Notes: generated by a model from the letters alone, not told the origin. A stretch of 14,013 nucleotides of DNA from Bacillota bacterium (GCA_023439045.1 JAEXOY010000012.1:1-14013), one strand, 5' to 3'; positions 1-7,223 are shown, counted from the first letter of the stretch. Program-made: numbers and translations.

Positions 1-52
1 TGGCGTATTAACACCAATGGAGAAGCATGATATGTATTTACATGCAGCATAA
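1..52 (+). CDS. C-terminal end of a truncated plus-strand ORF, probably an IS transposase (partial)
   Basis: An open frame runs in from the left edge and gives 16 residues ending in LTPMEKHDMYLHAA before a TAA at 50-52. The -TP-M/E- pattern followed by a short hydrophobic tail resembles the extreme C-terminus of IS3-family OrfB integrase-type transposases, which often end in a SPVEYR-like or TP-E-like motif. A hairpin follows directly (56-80) and then a GC-rich IS-like end (about 101-150), which supports a transposase reading. The visible peptide is too short to be sure of the family, and it could be the tail of some other protein. Confidence 0.4.
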   Translation, partial: GVLTPMEKHDMYLHAA

Positions 53-93
53 AAACTGCCAGCAGATTACCCACTGGCAGAAAATATTTTTAT
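50..93. terminator. Bidirectional stem-loop terminator between IS-like ORF and fibre operon
   Basis: A perfect 7-bp inverted repeat, CTGCCAG (56-62) and CTGGCAG (74-80), encloses an 11-nt loop. Read on the minus strand, the stem is followed at once by TTTTT, so it is a good intrinsic terminator for the minus-strand operon ending at 171. Read on the plus strand it follows the stop codon of the truncated ORF by 3 nt, with T-rich sequence after a short A run, so it may also end that transcript. Confidence 0.6.
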
Positions 94-150
94 TTTTTTA
101 ATTGTCTACTTGACGGGGAGCGGTTCAGCAAATGCGACGGCCCCATTTTT
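90..150. mobile_element. Probable right terminus of an IS element (IS3-like)
   Basis: A GC-rich block (about 108-145) sits in AT-rich surroundings. On the minus strand it reads TGAACCGCTCCCC then GTCAAGTAGACA (127 down to 103). This has the layout of IS3-family (IS150-group) terminal repeats, which read roughly TG-AC-C-CCCC-AAGT-AGACA. The truncated ORF and hairpin just to its left would be the end of the transposase gene and its terminator. The exact outer boundary, 127 or somewhere up to about 150, and any target duplication cannot be fixed without the other end of the element. Confidence 0.4.
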
Positions 151-170
151 TATCACTTGTTTACTATTAA

Positions 171-1538
171 TTATTCAAAAGTAGAGTTATTCTCCGAAGA
201 TATTACGTCACCAGGATTGTCCGAGGAATTTGTATTTGACCACTCACGTTCCAAAGATGCCCAATCCCGAGTCGGACACAGCTCAGTCCATATCTCGTAG
301 GTAGTACCTTCACTAGTATCCATTACCTTTTTAAAATTGTGTGAGTTGGTTGCTTCCTGTACATCAGCATAATACCATGAACTATCATTACTATTATCGC
401 TCCACACCTTCATATCTTGCAACAGATGATCCTTTACCGGCTCACGCTCAAGAACACGATTTATTATTGCGATAGCTTCACAACGTAATATGTTGTTATC
501 AGGTAAGAAGGTGCCATCTGTATTACCATTAACCAAGCCATTCATTGCTGCTTTGTTAATGTCATTGCATGCCCAGTGACCATTAATATCACTAAACAGA
601 TTTTCGCCCTCATATTCTCCACCAAAGAAACGAACAGCAATCGCTGCGAATTCTGCACGTGTAATAGGAGCATTAGGATTGTATTTTCCCTCAGGGGTTC
701 CTTTTATAACTCCACTTCTGTATAGTGTAGAAACCGCATTATTATACCAGTCTGTATTATTTACATCACTAAAGTTGTTACTCTTTGACCAGAATTTGTT
801 GCGTGATTCCTCAGTTAGTAATCTAAAGAATATCGCCGCTGTTTCTCCGCGAGTAATAGAATCTTCAGGATGCACAAGACCGTCATCTGCACCTATAATG
901 TATGCATAATGATCTCCCTTATCCAACTCTGGTAACTCATCTCCTGGCACTGGTTCTTCTGGAATTTCTGTATCACCCTGTGGTGGCGCACTAGCAATAT
1001 ACTCTGCTGTAAATACCCATTGTATAGCCCCTTGTAGCGCTTGTATATCATTACCCGCTGTTACCGGAATATCCAAGCTTACATCAAGATCCAATGTACC
1101 ATTGTTAGTAAATGTCGCTAATCTTACTTCCTGAGCAAGATTCTCCTGGGATAATACTCTGTTTCCAGCCTTAACAGTGAGTGTTACGCCCTCTTGACTC
1201 AAAAGCTTTGTATAATCCATAACCTCATTCTCGGTTATATTATCACCCTCTATTTGTGTCTTTAGGTACATATTTACTACACCGTTACCTATATTAGAAA
1301 CTCTAGCTTTTATTTTTTGAGTTACAGTGTCCCCCGGCATAAGATTTTTCATCTCAGGGAATAAATCAGGATATTGGTGCCCATCATCATCCTCGAAGGG
1401 TGACACATTTGAAAACAAAAACTTCCCCTTTGCATGATCATATGTCACTGTTGGCAGCTCATCATCAGCCATTACTGTAACTATCATTGTTCCTATAATT
1501 AAGGCAAATATTAAAACGATTGCTAAAATTCTTTTCAC
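171..1538 (-). CDS. Secreted TasA-like/SLH hybrid protein, candidate cell-wall anchor of the fibre
   Basis: A 455-residue exported protein. A signal peptide (residues 1-24, VMA cleavage before DDE) is followed by a TasA/camelysin-like beta domain (about 30-180) with the family phrase NLMPGDTVTQKIKARVSN. Next come an acidic, proline-rich linker (184-207) and three S-layer homology repeats at about 208-243, 256-305 and 315-364, each with a G/N-x-F-P-x-x-x-I-TR-E-like core. A C-terminal region (375-435) contains WYYADVQEATNSH. SLH domains bind secondary cell-wall polymer, so this protein would hold fibre subunits on the wall without a sortase. The start is a GTG (1536-1538) set by a perfect AAGGAGGTGA site. 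It is the last gene of the operon, 14 bp after its upstream neighbour. The domain calls are visible; the anchoring role is inference. Confidence 0.85.
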   Translation of the reverse strand: MKRILAIVLIFALIIGTMIVTVMADDELPTVTYDHAKGKFLFSNVSPFEDDDGHQYPDLFPEMKNLMPGDTVTQKIKARVSNIGNGVVNMYLKTQIEGDNITENEVMDYTKLLSQEGVTLTVKAGNRVLSQENLAQEVRLATFTNNGTLDLDVSLDIPVTAGNDIQALQGAIQWVFTAEYIASAPPQGDTEIPEEPVPGDELPELDKGDHYAYIIGADDGLVHPEDSITRGETAAIFFRLLTEESRNKFWSKSNNFSDVNNTDWYNNAVSTLYRSGVIKGTPEGKYNPNAPITRAEFAAIAVRFFGGEYEGENLFSDINGHWACNDINKAAMNGLVNGNTDGTFLPDNNILRCEAIAIINRVLEREPVKDHLLQDMKVWSDNSNDSSWYYADVQEATNSHNFKKVMDTSEGTTYEIWTELCPTRDWASLEREWSNTNSSDNPGDVISSENNSTFE

Positions 1539-1552
1539 TACGTGTCACCTCC

Positions 1553-2131
1553 TTAGTTTTGTAGTACTGTTAGCGTTCCATCTTCAGCCACAGCCGTGAC
1601 TTGCTTCCATTGTGATAATACTGCACTATTTGGTTGCGCTTGAATAGAATCTATAACAATTTGTAAATTCATGTGATAGCTATCCTCTATAGTTGCTACT
1701 GTAGCGGTCTCAATTAGCTTCTCTGTAGTCATTCCAGCTGGAACAGGCTTAATATAATAGTAATATCCGTCTTGAGCCTTCTTCCAGTTGTCGCTTCCAA
1801 AGGTTATATTCAAATCATTTAGGCTCGCCTTTTTGTTAACAGCAGTAAATTTACCATCTTCATTATAACTGCCCCAGGTTGGTATAATTGCAGCTCGAAT
1901 ATATCCAGTGCAATTCCCATTGTTAGTAACCGTAACATTGCTTTTTGTCTCATTGTTAAAATCTTCGTTAATATCTAGAATAACACTCCCCACTTCAAAT
2001 TGATTTTCTACAGGGCCTGTTGTAGCAGTAACCCACGCAAGTGTACCTGCTGAAGCAATTAGAGTTATAAGTAGAAGAGATATAATAATAGAAAACCTCT
2101 TACTGCTTTTTGCATTGATTCTCTTTCTCAT
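1553..2131 (-). CDS. TasA-like protein with SipW-dependent-type signal (third copy)
   Basis: A 192-residue exported protein. The basic N-terminus and hydrophobic stretch (about 12-30) run into GTLAWVTATTGPVENQFEVG (29-48), the signature of SipW-dependent signal peptides. The mature part has the beta-rich TasA/camelysin pattern, including TNNGNCTGYIRAAIIPTW and DGYYYYIKPVPAG. It starts with ATG 3 nt after the stop of the vWA gene, and its AAGGAGGG site lies inside the 3' end of that gene, so translation is probably coupled. It is likely a minor fibre subunit or adaptor linking the vWA protein to the SLH anchor. Family membership is well supported; the specific role is inferred from gene order. 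Confidence 0.8.
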   Translation of the reverse strand: MRKRINAKSSKRFSIIISLLLITLIASAGTLAWVTATTGPVENQFEVGSVILDINEDFNNETKSNVTVTNNGNCTGYIRAAIIPTWGSYNEDGKFTAVNKKASLNDLNITFGSDNWKKAQDGYYYYIKPVPAGMTTEKLIETATVATIEDSYHMNLQIVIDSIQAQPNSAVLSQWKQVTAVAEDGTLTVLQN

Positions 2132-2134
2132 CTC

Positions 2135-4999
2135 TTATCCCTCCTTCTCGTTAATCAGTTTCTTATCAAATATGTTTTGAGCTGAATCTGTACTTCCTAC
2201 CCAGACAATATCATTACGAGTATTGTTAAATGTAACAATACTACTTGCCGAACCAACATTCTGTACAGAGCTATTACAGTTGTATTTCCATGACCAGTTT
2301 GTATCTTCTGTTACTGAGTAATTACTTGACGTCATGTTCTTTACTACTTTGCTACAAACATATTTATCCCCACTCTGATTGAACTCATCTGGAGACATAA
2401 CAATTGTTGTCAACAACTCACCTGTTTCATCTGTAATTCTAAAAATAAAGCTTTGTTGTGGCGCTTCATCAACCGTCTTCGTAATAGTTATATCAAACTC
2501 TGTTATATGAATTGAAAATTCCACATCAGAAGTACTTCCCATGTGTTCATTGCTATGACCACAGGATGAGTCATTTATACGAACAAAGGTTACATACTGT
2601 GTGATATCCTTACCATTAACAACAACTGTAACATCAAAGTTTGTCTCACTAGTTACTGCAAATGTTGTATTTCCATTATTGGTAAGAGAGTGTGTTAATG
2701 TCCAATCAGTACTTACAACATTACCGCTATTAATGTCCTTCCATATAGTACCCACATAGTTATCACTTACTGGAGTTACCATAGTGCCTGGTGAGACAGT
2801 TGCATCCCTCCATGTTATTGTTGGTGCCAAAACACGTATTACAGGTTGAATTGCTCCAGCCTCAGTATCTACCTCAATATCAACACCCTGCGCATAACCA
2901 CTTGATGTAGGAGTCACAGTTGCAGTCAATGTGTAGTCCTGCTGCTCTGTGATATTTTCGATAGCAGGTGGGACATTGTCCCAATATCCTGTAGTACTGC
3001 CCCTACTTATCGTATACTTATACTCTTTACCATCAGCAGATGTAAGTGTATATATAATGTCTACAAATGCATTGTTGGTACCATTTGGCATAAAGCCTGT
3101 CAAATAGCCAATAAGATCACTCTGAGCTACATCGGCACCAATGCAAGCGAGTTTCTCTACACCAGTAATTTTATAGTTTATAGGTAAGTCAACCTCAGGA
3201 CTGACAAATGCCTCCAACGGAGCAGCATCATCACTACTTTGGTATACTCCAGAACCAGGAGCATTAGTTGGTATATTATTCCCTCCAAAGCTACCATCTT
3301 CAACTATTGGAATTCTTATTATTATTTCTTTTCCTCTGAACTCGCCTGTAGCTACGCCATTGTTAACAATTTCAGAAACATATTCCTCCTTGAAATTAAA
3401 GCCAGTAACATCTATCTGCTTACCATTTATTGTGATAGCAGGATTCCCAACACTAGCCCACTCAGCCTCTGGCTGGAATTCAAAGGTGTCACCTGTCTTT
3501 CCAATGCAATTGGCTGTATATACTTCAATATCCTCCGTAGTTGCATTGTCGGGCAGTTTAAAGTCAGTTGATATTATGTCTCTGATTACTGATGAACTAT
3601 CCATTGTTGAAGAAGAAGCACCCGCCTCAATGTCCTCTGAAATAGTGTGGAATATCTCATTTAACGAAGTCTGGTTGTTAGCAGCTTGATAGTATCCTGT
3701 ATTCGCAGCACCGCCTTCCTCTGACACACCATTTTCAGCCATACTCTGAGCCTTAGGATAATTACTAGACATATAGTTCATATACATGTTTTCAGAAGTT
3801 TGAAGATCATCAGGGTTCGCGTCATTAAATATACCTATTGAATATACTGTTGCACCAGTATCTTTTATCGCCTTTGCATTTAAGATAGCACTATTGGCAA
3901 CACTAGTTTCAAAGGAATTTGAGCTAGTAGGTGAGCCATCAGTAAATACAATAACTACCCTATTCCTGTTTTCACCTTCACCCAAAGAATTTTGTGCCAA
4001 TATCTTCTGAGCCATTTCAATTCCTAGATCAGAACGCGTTGCACCATTTGTAGCAAGAGCTGCTATTGCATTATCAATAATGGCAGCATTGCAGTTAACT
4101 AATGCATTCTTATAAGTGGTATCAGTTGCATTATTATATGCCACTCCCACTGTAAGCTCGTCATTTCCAGAAACTTCGTATACGCTATTAATACCTTCTA
4201 CTGTCAGTATTTCTGTATTATTTTCATATCCACTTTGTGATGCGAAGCCGACAATGGCTACTCTATGATCTACATTATACTCAGCCGCATTTGCCTTAAC
4301 CTCGCCTATAAAGCTTTTAACTGCTCCTTTTAAAGCCTCAACTTTTTCTATTTCTGAAGAAGCAACCGTTTTAGAATAAATTCCTACGCCCTCTGAAACG
4401 TTAGTTAAAAGGCCTAGTAATAATACATCTTTCTTATGATATACCGTACCATCCTCTTTATAGAAGGTGTACGTATAACCTATGGTTTTCCATGCTTTTG
4501 TTACATCAAGCTGCTTGTATTCACCATTTTCATCTAGATAATAAACAGGAGTACTGTACGAATTGTAATATGAACCCGTATAAGCAGGGTATGTTTCCTC
4601 TGCTTCATAAGTAAATGGGTCTGCCATACTTCCTGACTGGTCGAGTACCAATACGATGTCTGTAGGCACTGCAGTTGTTTCGGTAGTAATATTAAGTTCC
4701 CCTGTAGCGAATGCCTTCAATGTAATTTCATAGCCATTGTTTGTTTTAAGAACTTCCTTTGATAATTCTATCCCGTTGTTCGTTGTATTGCTCTGGTCCC
4801 TATCGGAGACTGTAAACACAGTTGCCGATTGATTAGTACCTGTCAAACTGCCCTCTTCATTATCAGAGGAGTTATCAGGCGTGTTTACCTCTATATTCAA
4901 GTTAACATCTGTTACGTTTTCATCAACAGCATATCCAAAGTTTGTTATTCCTAGCATTAGGCAACCAACTAGAATTAGTGCTACTATTCTCTTTTTCAT
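2135..4999 (-). CDS. Large secreted von Willebrand factor A domain adhesin
   Basis: A 954-residue exported protein with a Sec signal peptide cleaved near FGYA/VDE (24/25). The vWA domain (about 112-460) has a complete metal-ion-dependent adhesion site: DQSGS (D120, S122, S124), T321 in GATRSDLG and D354 in VVIVFTDGSP. An insertion of about 90 Tyr-rich residues follows the first motif. The remainder is a chain of beta domains, and residues 830-926 resemble a Cna-B/SpaA-type domain (ITKTVD, FIFRITDETGE, TFNNTRN). There is no LPXTG motif and no C-terminal membrane helix; the protein ends IFDKKLINEKEG. By analogy with tip adhesins such as RrgA it could bind host or matrix ligands. ATG start with a GGGGTGA site. 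The vWA call is firm; ligand and attachment are unknown. Confidence 0.9.
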   Translation of the reverse strand: MKKRIVALILVGCLMLGITNFGYAVDENVTDVNLNIEVNTPDNSSDNEEGSLTGTNQSATVFTVSDRDQSNTTNNGIELSKEVLKTNNGYEITLKAFATGELNITTETTAVPTDIVLVLDQSGSMADPFTYEAEETYPAYTGSYYNSYSTPVYYLDENGEYKQLDVTKAWKTIGYTYTFYKEDGTVYHKKDVLLLGLLTNVSEGVGIYSKTVASSEIEKVEALKGAVKSFIGEVKANAAEYNVDHRVAIVGFASQSGYENNTEILTVEGINSVYEVSGNDELTVGVAYNNATDTTYKNALVNCNAAIIDNAIAALATNGATRSDLGIEMAQKILAQNSLGEGENRNRVVIVFTDGSPTSSNSFETSVANSAILNAKAIKDTGATVYSIGIFNDANPDDLQTSENMYMNYMSSNYPKAQSMAENGVSEEGGAANTGYYQAANNQTSLNEIFHTISEDIEAGASSSTMDSSSVIRDIISTDFKLPDNATTEDIEVYTANCIGKTGDTFEFQPEAEWASVGNPAITINGKQIDVTGFNFKEEYVSEIVNNGVATGEFRGKEIIIRIPIVEDGSFGGNNIPTNAPGSGVYQSSDDAAPLEAFVSPEVDLPINYKITGVEKLACIGADVAQSDLIGYLTGFMPNGTNNAFVDIIYTLTSADGKEYKYTISRGSTTGYWDNVPPAIENITEQQDYTLTATVTPTSSGYAQGVDIEVDTEAGAIQPVIRVLAPTITWRDATVSPGTMVTPVSDNYVGTIWKDINSGNVVSTDWTLTHSLTNNGNTTFAVTSETNFDVTVVVNGKDITQYVTFVRINDSSCGHSNEHMGSTSDVEFSIHITEFDITITKTVDEAPQQSFIFRITDETGELLTTIVMSPDEFNQSGDKYVCSKVVKNMTSSNYSVTEDTNWSWKYNCNSSVQNVGSASSIVTFNNTRNDIVWVGSTDSAQNIFDKKLINEKEG

Positions 5000-5021
5000 A
5001 CTTTTCTCACCCCTTTTCTAA

Positions 5022-5612
5022 TTAATCCTGTGGTTCATTCTCAGGCCATCCTACAATATCTAAAACGGACCCATTATCAGGTATAGGGTTGTTTTTTACT
5101 TGAACTGCTTGCGCATCAATATCTAACGTAACCTTACAGCCCTGATATTCATTTGCAATATCTTCAGAGAATTTGACACTTTCAAATGGTGCTACACGAG
5201 TACCAGCTGCAACCTTACCTGTATAATAGTACCAACCATCATTGAGAGTCCAGTTTTCGGTATCTATCACAGGTTGTATTACAGCATTATCAAGAATTGA
5301 GCTGCCATCTTCTGATATAACCTCAATGTTTATTTTTACTCTTGTATAAAAGTCCTGATTTCCAACATTCTCAACGTAAGGAATTTTGGATACAGCTTGT
5401 CCTGGCAAAACACCAGTAATTAGACCATCCTCAGGGTAATCTACTAGCTCACCATCACTATCTATTTGCATTTCATGGAGATTAAGCTTGATAGAGCCAG
5501 TGGTAATTATATTTGTGGCATGTCCCTCTGAAGTTAAGTAGGCTATACTTCCATACGCCATCACAGCAAGAAGAACAATTATCAATCCACTTGCCAACAA
5601 TCTTTTTTTCAT
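5022..5612 (-). CDS. TasA-like protein with SipW-dependent-type signal (second copy)
   Basis: A 196-residue exported protein with a hydrophobic N-terminus ending in GSIAYLTSEGHATNIITTG, the SipW-type signature. It is followed by the classical TasA-like phrase GVLPGQAVSKIPYVENVGNQ and a YTRVKI strand. GTG (5613-5615) and ATG (5610-5612) are adjacent in frame. AAAGGTGG is spaced 6 nt from the GTG and 9 nt from the ATG, so either could be used; the ATG is given here. It lies between an attenuating hairpin upstream and the vWA gene, 22 bp downstream. It is likely a secondary fibre subunit or adaptor made at a lower level than the first TasA-like protein, the level being inferred from the hairpin. 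Confidence 0.8.
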   Translation of the reverse strand: MKKRLLASGLIIVLLAVMAYGSIAYLTSEGHATNIITTGSIKLNLHEMQIDSDGELVDYPEDGLITGVLPGQAVSKIPYVENVGNQDFYTRVKINIEVISEDGSSILDNAVIQPVIDTENWTLNDGWYYYTGKVAAGTRVAPFESVKFSEDIANEYQGCKVTLDIDAQAVQVKNNPIPDNGSVLDIVGWPENEPQD

Positions 5613-5649
5613 CACTACTGACCACCTTTCTATGATAATTAATACTTAA

Positions 5650-5690
5650 CTTAATAAAAAGAGAGCGAAAGAAGTATATTTTCTTTCGCC
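5650..5690 (-). terminator. Intrinsic terminator/attenuator after the first TasA-like gene
   Basis: A perfect 9-bp inverted repeat, GCGAAAGAA (5665-5673) and TTCTTTCGC (5681-5689), has a 7-nt loop. On the minus strand the stem is followed by TCTCTTTTTATT. It lies between two genes of the same operon, so it would let the signal peptidase and first subunit be transcribed more than the downstream genes. The plus strand shows no T-run after the stem. Confidence 0.75.
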
Positions 5691-5704
5691 CATTTAAAGT
5701 AAAA

Positions 5705-5752
5705 TATCATTCTTTGTCAAAATGATAAAACTGTTAATTATTAAAGACAAAG
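5705..5752 (-). promoter_or_regulatory. Overlapping alternative hairpins in the 3' UTR of the first TasA-like gene
   Basis: TATCATT (5705-5711) can pair with AATGATA (5721-5727). CTTTGTC (5712-5718) can instead pair with GACAAAG (5746-5752). The two pairings interlock, so they exclude each other or form a pseudoknot. They sit just after the stop codon and just before the stronger terminator. This might tune termination or protect the mRNA end; both stems are AT-rich and short, so the case is weak. Confidence 0.3.
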
Positions 5753-5755
5753 TAA

Positions 5756-6349
5756 TTAATTAGCATATACCCCTGTTACTGCTGTATAAGCTGAAGCAGC
5801 ATCAGTAAATCCTGCCTGCTGAATAGCATATGCTGTTACTACTATATTTGATTCTGCATAATCAGCAAGAGTAGTTGAATCCACATTCCCAATCTTTAGT
5901 TGCTTAAAAATATCTAAATCAACATTTTGTGTAGTTGCATCCTGAGTCTTGTAGTATACATCATTAACTCCTTCTAGAGCTGTCCAGCTATTTGCTTTAA
6001 TTTGATCAGCAATAGTCTGGTAACCACCTTGTTCGCTTGCAGCCTCAATATTTACTAGCCCGTTTTCTACTTTTATAAATACAAAGCAAGCCTCACTATT
6101 TGCACCTATATGAATCTGTGGGTCTTTTACGTACTGTTGACCTGGAAGTAAATGATAGCTATTTGCAGTATCACGATCTTTATCTGCAGTACTATCATCA
6201 ACATCTGTCTCATCCATTGTCATAGTAATGTTTCCAACAGTAAATGTATTAGTAACTTCTTGAGAGCTTGTTAACCATGCTATTGTACCAGTAATTCCAA
6301 CAAAAGCTGCCACTAATACTGCTGCAAGTACAACTAATTTTTTGTTCAT
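5756..6349 (-). CDS. TasA-like secreted protein, candidate major fibre subunit (first copy)
   Basis: A 197-residue exported protein directly after the SipW-type peptidase, the position tasA holds relative to sipW in Bacillus. The hydrophobic segment (5-24) leads into TIAWLTSSQEVTNTFTVGNI (22-41), the SipW-dependent-type signature. The mature part has HLLPGQQYVKDPQIHIG (66-82) and FVFIKVE (89-95), typical of the TasA/camelysin fold. It lacks cysteines except C88 and has no anchor. Strong AAGGAGA site before the ATG. A good terminator follows it, so it and the peptidase should be the most expressed genes of the operon. Family well supported; its being the major subunit is inferred from position and the terminator. 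Confidence 0.85.
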   Translation of the reverse strand: MNKKLVVLAAVLVAAFVGITGTIAWLTSSQEVTNTFTVGNITMTMDETDVDDSTADKDRDTANSYHLLPGQQYVKDPQIHIGANSEACFVFIKVENGLVNIEAASEQGGYQTIADQIKANSWTALEGVNDVYYKTQDATTQNVDLDIFKQLKIGNVDSTTLADYAESNIVVTAYAIQQAGFTDAASAYTAVTGVYAN

Positions 6350-6408
6350 AATATCAGTCTCCTTAAAATTTTTTACTTAGTGCTGGATTTTTGTATAATT
6401 CCTTAGCA

Positions 6409-6939
6409 TCACTCTTTTACTGATTTATGTGAACTAAATTCTAATTTCCTTGCCCATTTAAATAGTTCTGGGCAAAACATCATTATCAGTAAAATGCCTA
6501 TGGCACCCCAAGCAATATACTTTTCTGGAGGATTGGTGAGAAAATTAGAAATGTACCCGAGGTATGGTAAATGCAGAATTGGTTTACCAACAAGATTTTC
6601 AAATCTAACCGGCGCTCCATCTGCTGAATTATTAGCATCCCCCTTAGTAGTGAAAAACCTCTCGGTTACATTTATATCCACCACTCTGTGCGTTGCTATT
6701 ACCAAGTCATCGTCCATTACAAATGTAATGGGATCGCCCACCTCTATTTGTTCAGGTGTGGTTGCCTTAACATATATAATACCACCCGTCATATATGTAG
6801 GCTCCATACTACCACTTAAGATTACATATGGAGTTAACCCGATTACTCTTACACCTACTAATAGTAGCGCAAGCGTAACTGTTAATAATACTAGTAACCA
6901 GGTAAGTATGTTCCACACTTTTTTGAGTGCATGCATCAT
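6409..6939 (-). CDS. sipW: SipW-type (ER-type) signal peptidase I
   Basis: A 176-residue membrane serine protease that should cleave the signal peptides of the TasA-like proteins encoded downstream. The N-terminal membrane helix (about 11-32) leads to box B, SGSMEP, with nucleophile S44. In ATHRVV, His84 replaces the bacterial general-base lysine, as in SipW and eukaryotic/archaeal signal peptidases. KGDANNSAD holds D101 and D107, one of which should complete the Ser-His-Asp set. A second membrane helix lies at about 142-158, followed by a basic tail. The start has two adjacent ATGs (6937-6939, 6934-6936), with GGGAG 6 nt upstream of the first. It is the first gene of the fibre operon, divergent from the BTAD regulator. 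Confidence 0.93.
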   Translation of the reverse strand: MMHALKKVWNILTWLLVLLTVTLALLLVGVRVIGLTPYVILSGSMEPTYMTGGIIYVKATTPEQIEVGDPITFVMDDDLVIATHRVVDINVTERFFTTKGDANNSADGAPVRFENLVGKPILHLPYLGYISNFLTNPPEKYIAWGAIGILLIMMFCPELFKWARKLEFSSHKSVKE

Positions 6940-6980
6940 ATTTTGCTCCCATCTTCCTTTTCTCCAGTATTAAGTTCAAT

Positions 6981-7041
6981 ATTATGCTATCATTTTAAGG
7001 TTACATTTCGGTTATATTTTAATTCTTTGAGGGTATTTTTT
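6981..7041 (-). promoter_or_regulatory. Fibre-operon promoter with 11-bp direct-repeat operator
   Basis: Written on the plus strand, GGTTACATTTC (6999-7009) and GGTTATATTTT (7010-7020) are adjacent 11-bp repeats with 9 matches. A third partial copy, GGGTATTTTTT, starts at 7031. On the minus strand a CATAAT (6986-6981) can act as the -10. The -35 position 17 nt upstream is the non-consensus GAAATG, inside the proximal repeat. Direct repeats of one helical turn overlapping a poor -35 are how SARP/BTAD winged-helix activators bind, so the neighbouring regulator is the obvious candidate. Repeats are seen; the binding protein is inferred. Confidence 0.5.
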
Positions 7042-7046
7042 CGACA

Positions 7047-7111
7047 AATAATTTTAAGTTTTTAGCTTAAATTATTGATTAATAAGTTTACATAAGTATA
7101 TACTTATTAAT
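7047..7111. promoter_or_regulatory. AT-rich dyads in the divergent regulator/fibre intergenic region
   Basis: Three inverted repeats are nested here. AATAATTTTAAG (7047-7058) faces CTTAAATTATT (7066-7076) with one bulge. ATTAATAAGT (7078-7087) faces ACTTATTAAT (7102-7111). ATAAGTATATACTTAT (7092-7107) is a perfect 16-bp palindrome. They could be operators for autoregulation or for another repressor. In DNA this AT-rich some dyads are expected by chance, but a perfect 16-mer palindrome inside a second 10-bp dyad is more than usual. Confidence 0.3.
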
Positions 7112-7171
7112 ATAACTATCCTTAAATATTATAAAAATTCATATTCTTACTATAAATATACAAAAAAATAT

Positions 7172-7216
7172 TTGTGAGATGCTGTTTGCTTAAAATATAC
7201 TAATAGCTTAAAAGGG
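7172..7216 (+). promoter_or_regulatory. Putative promoter and ribosome-binding site of the BTAD regulator
   Basis: TTGTGA (7172-7177) and TATACT (7196-7201) are separated by 18 nt, which predicts a start near 7208 and a leader of about 16 nt. AAAGGGGG (7211-7218 region) lies 5 nt before the TTG start codon. The -10 is a 5/6 match and the -35 only 4/6. Confidence 0.35.
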
Positions 7217-7223
7217 GGACACC

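Noticed and set aside
679..909. Plus-strand frame opposite the SLH gene, and similar frames opposite vWA, pilT and pilC
   Set aside because: All lie fully within well-supported minus-strand genes, lack ribosome-binding sites and give low-complexity hydrophobic peptides.
2135..4999. Sortase-type anchoring of the vWA protein
   Set aside because: No LPXTG-like motif, hydrophobic segment or basic tail at the C-terminus, and no sortase gene in the window.
6494..6973. 159-codon plus-strand open frame opposite sipW
   Set aside because: It is an antisense shadow of a gene with all catalytic motifs of signal peptidase; it has no ribosome site and no recognisable domain.
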